A stretch of DNA of 64,000 nucleotides. Source: Bacillus wiedmannii. GTDB lineage: Bacteria > Bacillota > Bacilli > Bacillales > Bacillaceae_G. Shown piece by piece: positions 61,243 to 64,000 of the stretch; positions within the stretch are counted from its first letter, which is position 1, and each line of letters begins with the position of its first letter. The notes under the pieces were generated by a model that was not told the DNA's origin, ran no database searches, and saw only the letters and a list, made by a program, of their open reading frames with translations. The position numbers were made by a program, and so were the translations under genes. The DNA is taken from contig NZ_LOBC01000028.1 in the NCBI RefSeq assembly GCF_001583695.1, positions 1 to 64,000 on the forward strand, written 5' to 3'.

Positions 61243-62121
61243 CTATTTATTTGGTATCGAATCTATATACTTTTTAACTACTTCATATACATATTCTTGA
61301 TTTGCCGCCGCTGTATTTGGATTGTATTTTCCACCGTTTGTTTTATTGTTAGATAATACTCGAATCCCTAAAAATGGTACGTCATAAGCTTTTGCAATTT
61401 GCGCTGCTGCAGCACCTTCCATTTCTTCTACAGATGTACCGTATTTTGTATGGAACCACTTAATTCTATCCACTTCATTATTCCAAAGATCTGCTGAACC
61501 TATAGTCCCTTCCACCACTTTACCTTTTGTATATTTATCTTTCACCGCATTTGCTGCTGCAAGTAAATCCTTATCTCCCTCGTAGTATCGGATTTTCTCA
61601 GCATTTGGATCTTCTCCTGCACTTCCTTCCGAAGCCATTAAGTCCATTGAAATCCATTTTGTCGGTTCAATCCCTTGATTCTCATCCATATTTGTTGTTT
61701 TTAATGAACCTATATTCGCGACTTTTTTTCCTAAAACAATATCAAATACATGTAAATTAGGATCATGTCCACCTGATGTTCCTTGGTTAATAATCGCTAT
61801 AGGCTTATATTTTTCAATAGCCACTGCTGTAGCGGCTGCTGTATTTTCCATACCTTTACCTGTTTTCGCAACAATTACAGGATAATTGTCGACAGTTCCT
61901 TTATAAAATACGAAAGTTCCAGACTTTTCTTCTTTCACATTTTTTAACCTTTTTGCAAACTTTTCAGCTTCTATCGGCATTGGCCCTTGAATTAAGATTG
62001 GTTTTTGATTGTTTTTTGCCTCAACTTGTTTCGGACTCGCATTACATCCCGCAAGTATCGAGAATGAAAATGCAACAGTAGTTACTAGGGCAGCACATTT
62101 TTTCAACGTATTCTTCTTCAT
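61243..62121 (-). CDS. Lipoprotein nucleosidase (MTA/SAH nucleosidase-like)
   Basis: A 292-residue lipoprotein: lipobox ILAGCN, then a phosphorylase-superfamily core with QGPMPIEAEKFAKRL, VIVAKTGKGMENTAAATAVA, IINQGTSGG and the late EEMEGAAAAQIAKAYDVPFL, the MEGAA block holding the catalytic/substrate Met-Glu. The start at 62121 is chosen for its lipoprotein signal and AGGAG site. Related cytoplasmic enzymes split methylthioadenosine or adenosylhomocysteine; here the site is extracellular and the gene has a guanine riboswitch, so a purine nucleoside substrate is likelier. Confidence 0.87.
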   Translation of the reverse strand: MKKNTLKKCAALVTTVAFSFSILAGCNASPKQVEAKNNQKPILIQGPMPIEAEKFAKRLKNVKEEKSGTFVFYKGTVDNYPVIVAKTGKGMENTAAATAVAIEKYKPIAIINQGTSGGHDPNLHVFDIVLGKKVANIGSLKTTNMDENQGIEPTKWISMDLMASEGSAGEDPNAEKIRYYEGDKDLLAAANAVKDKYTKGKVVEGTIGSADLWNNEVDRIKWFHTKYGTSVEEMEGAAAAQIAKAYDVPFLGIRVLSNNKTNGGKYNPNTAAANQEYVYEVVKKYIDSIPNK

Positions 62122-62175
62122 AAATAATCTCCTCTTTCTCTTGTTGTTTTCTATACTCGATGCTTTTGGTCCAAA

Positions 62176-62221
62176 CAAAAAAGTTCTAGAAATTGTAGAA
62201 GAATCTCTACTTTCTAGAACT
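62176..62221 (-). terminator. Riboswitch-controlled terminator
   Basis: AGTTCTAGAAA and TTTCTAGAACT with an inner GTAGA/TCTAC pair; on the minus strand followed by TTTTTTG. It lies between the purine aptamer and the lipoprotein gene. Confidence 0.85.
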
Positions 62222-62311
62222 ACGGTAGTCAAAGTTAATTAAGCAAAAGATAAAACAAATGCCAAATTATAGATCGGTAGCGCTCATTGAACAGCACGGC
62301 CGAATACTTTA

Positions 62312-62382
62312 ACCCGTAGTCCAGTTCTTTCATTGGGAACTAGGTAGAAACGCTCGGACCATATTACCGAGTATATACGAGT
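62312..62382 (-). promoter_or_regulatory. Purine riboswitch aptamer, guanine type
   Basis: On the minus strand: ACTCGTATATAC, GGTAATATGGTCCGAGCG, TTTCTACC, then GGACTACGGGT. P1 (ACTCGTA/TACGGGT), the ATATGG and TTTCTACC junction words and the closing GACTAC are those of purine aptamers. C in GA-C-TA is the position-74 residue that selects guanine (T there would select adenine). Confidence 0.93.
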
Positions 62383-62616
62383 GATGATGTGTAAAATTAT
62401 TATATTGGTAATATATCAAACTTTTAGTGTGCACGCAATCTAAATATGAACATTTTTATCAAAAATTTCTAAAACATTCGTTTTTAAAGCTAAAACCAAT
62501 AGGTTTTTTCATTATACAGGGGATAAAAACACAAAAAACTTACAACACAAATACTAAACTAGATTCACCTACAACAACCGATCGTATATCAACAATTGAT
62601 TTTCCTCACTTCCACC

Positions 62617-62913
62617 TTATATTGAGTTGGAAGTCTTATTCCTCTCGTATTGCGAGATAAAATGCGCCTCTATCCAATTCACAATTATTTCTTCTAGCAT
62701 CGGGTGAAGTGGCTTTCCCGCTCCCTCTTTATAGTTCTTTTGAAGCTCTAATACTTTAAAATCTCTTTCAAAACTTTTTAAACTATGATCCATATTTTTT
62801 ATTACATGTACTGCTGAATCACCCTTCACATAATGACCAATTCGCTTCATTTCCCATAAGCTATGACGGTAATTACAAAACCTGAACACTACAAGATTAT
62901 TATCTACTTTCAT
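62617..62913 (-). CDS. Hypothetical protein
   Basis: A 98-residue frame: LVVFRFCNYRHSLWEMKRIG, DHSLKSFERDFKVLELQKNY and LEEIIVNWIEAHFISQYER. A plausible helical protein, but the ribosome binding site is weak and no family is recognised. Confidence 0.5.
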   Translation of the reverse strand: MKVDNNLVVFRFCNYRHSLWEMKRIGHYVKGDSAVHVIKNMDHSLKSFERDFKVLELQKNYKEGAGKPLHPMLEEIIVNWIEAHFISQYERNKTSNSI

Positions 62914-62997
62914 TGTTATACCAAACGTTACCTCTTATAAGACGGATTATATGAGGGGCGAAATAAATAGGAAAACCCAATGTTTGGCTACGCCAAA

Positions 62998-63067
62998 CCG
63001 AAAGAAATCTCCCACCTACCGCTAGACTATCGCCTTTCACACGCCCCATGAAGGAGATTTCTTTCGG
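62998..63067. repeat. Inverted repeat element with hairpin
   Basis: CCGAAAGAAATCTCC and GGAGATTTCTTTCGG are exact 15-base inverted repeats about 40 bases apart; a GTTTGGC-TAC-GCCAAAC hairpin (62982-62998) adjoins. Possible structured RNA or small non-autonomous element. Confidence 0.75.
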
Positions 63068-63130
63068 ATAATACGTTAAAACTATGCAACTCTCTACCTA
63101 GTATTTCACCGTTATCTTATAATAATGACA

Positions 63131-63161
63131 AAAAGGATTGATTATAGTAATCAATCCTTTT
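63131..63161 (-). terminator. Terminator of the DUF2262-like gene
   Basis: AAAAGGATTGATTA and TAATCAATCCTTTT, loop TAG. Confidence 0.85.
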
Positions 63162-63179
63162 CATTTTCATCGCTCCAAA

Positions 63180-63638
63180 CTAAATCTCCGCAGCTAATAA
63201 ATTGTACTCATTGTCAAAAGAAACATGGATTCTATGTCCACCAAATAAATCTCCATCATTATATTCACAATATATATCATTTTCTCTAATTACAATGTCC
63301 ATAAGAGTAATAGACTGCTCAAATGTTTCTTTCGCCATATCATATTCTCCTGCATCTACAGCATCCCAATCTAAATGTTCATCATTCTCATCATATTCAG
63401 GCCAAAAATCATTTTTATACTCTATTAATTCTTCCGCTATAGCGACCTTAGCTTTTTTATCAAATTCCTCTAAACATACATAAAGCTTTTCTGCTCTTTT
63501 CATCATTTCATGTACATGTACACGTTCATTTCTAATATCCAATTCCCAATGTACTTCTCCTTCGTTTTGTTCATATGTATGAAAAGTTTCATTAAAGATA
63601 AACATTCCAATCAATTCACTTTTTATTGATTTTTCCAT
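63180..63638 (-). CDS. DUF2262-like protein
   Basis: A 152-residue acidic protein: IGMFIFNETFHTYEQNEGEV near the start, ERVHVHEMMKRAEKLYVCLE in the middle and YCEYNDGDLFGGHRIHVSFD at the end; the D-G-D-L-F-x-G-H end fits DUF2262 as I recall it. GGAAATG precedes the start codon region. Function unknown. Confidence 0.65.
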   Translation of the reverse strand: MEKSIKSELIGMFIFNETFHTYEQNEGEVHWELDIRNERVHVHEMMKRAEKLYVCLEEFDKKAKVAIAEELIEYKNDFWPEYDENDEHLDWDAVDAGEYDMAKETFEQSITLMDIVIRENDIYCEYNDGDLFGGHRIHVSFDNEYNLLAAEI

Positions 63639-63799
63639 GATTTCATTTCCTTTCTATATGTGAAAGAGATACTGTTATATTTTAAGTAGTTATAGCGTTG
63701 ACTTTCATATTATATAAAACCTGCATTATGGAGAAAGTAAAACTTTAATTGAATTGCAGTGAAGTATCCTATACTTCACCCCTCTGCCAATAAAACAGC

Positions 63800-63824
63800 A
63801 ACCCCCTCCCGTTTTGGGAGAGGG
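63800..63824 (-). terminator. Terminator of the small membrane protein gene
   Basis: CCCTCCC and GGGAGAGGG with loop GTTTT, directly after the stop at 63825. Confidence 0.75.
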
Positions 63825-63995
63825 TCAATCCTTATTTTGTTTTTCTAACAATTGAATAATCCTATCTAACTTTTGCTCAACTGGACCTTGCTTTTTGCGA
63901 TTACTAGTATGCAAAATTATACGTATAATTCCTCCCAACAATACACCGATAATCAATGCGGTGATGGCGTAATAAATACTAGTTCCTAAAAACAT
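63825..63995 (-). CDS. Small membrane protein near the window edge
   Basis: A 56-residue protein: MFLGTSIYYAITALIIGVLL, GGIIRIILHTSNRKKQGPVE, then a helical charged end (KLDRIIQLLEKQNKD). One membrane helix. The upstream site lies outside the window, so the start is uncertain. Confidence 0.65.
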   Translation of the reverse strand: MFLGTSIYYAITALIIGVLLGGIIRIILHTSNRKKQGPVEQKLDRIIQLLEKQNKD

Positions 63996-64000
63996 TATCC

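Overview
The window looks like a chromosomal segment of a Bacillus cereus group bacterium. It is AT-rich and has strong GGAGG-type ribosome binding sites. Among its proteins are a SunI/YnzG-like protein, a NETI-motif protein, a YwiC-like protein, a Bsn/YurI-type secreted nuclease and LPXTG- and SLH-anchored surface proteins. Family names are from memory of domain families; no database search was possible.

Positions 1-3.0 kb hold three tandem DUF3139-type small proteins (the first cut by the window edge), an Imm3-like protein, a small hypothetical protein and a SunI-like protein. Positions about 3.2-29.8 kb form a long, almost wholly minus-strand island of polymorphic-toxin immunity genes. It contains five intact Tdi1-like (GAD-like/DUF1851) paralogues plus a sixth in ruins, two Imm30, several SMI1/KNR4 (SUKH), YezG and YezG-like proteins, and one each of Imm11, Imm6, Syd/SUKH-2, YwqK, PoNi, DUF2185, Imm52-like, pentapeptide and ankyrin types, plus TPR proteins. 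Between them lie decayed C-terminal toxin fragments: Ntox15-like DNase, NS2-type DNA/RNA endonuclease, YwqJ-like deaminase and HNH nucleases. Several fragments begin at the same KGTG(N/E)-encoding DNA word. A related terminator-like repeat follows several immunity genes. Most immunity genes are open; almost every toxin piece is broken.

Positions 29.3-33.4 kb hold the one intact toxin locus: three small helical WXG/Lap-like proteins, a DUF5081-like protein, a 591-residue pre-toxin plus HNH-type nuclease effector, and its SMI1/KNR4 immunity protein overlapping by ATGA. The effector's own C-terminus starts at the same KGTGN junction. The simplest reading is a type VII secretion effector whose toxic tip has been replaced repeatedly, leaving displaced tips and their immunity genes stacked downstream.

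Positions 33.7-64 kb are mostly ordinary chromosome. They include a broken SLH protein, VOC, DUF4279 and NETI proteins, two MFS transporters (one with a MarR regulator), a hydrolase, a serine beta-lactamase-like lipoprotein or membrane protein, and a YxlEFG-like ABC unit divergent from an ArsR-like regulator with twin palindromes. Further on are an AtoE-like transporter, a flavodoxin-fold reductase, a SWIM protein, an S-box SAM riboswitch and a YwiC-like protein. A five-gene cluster at 51.0-56.9 kb encodes an ECF vitamin transporter plus two surface proteins with DUF4430 domains. One of these has an intrinsic-factor/transcobalamin-like architecture on an LPXTG anchor, suggesting cobalamin capture. 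The right end has an RraA-like protein, a YfcC-family transporter, a secreted endonuclease I family nuclease, and a lipoprotein nucleosidase preceded by a guanine-type purine riboswitch and terminator. No tRNA, rRNA, CRISPR array or intact insertion sequence was seen.
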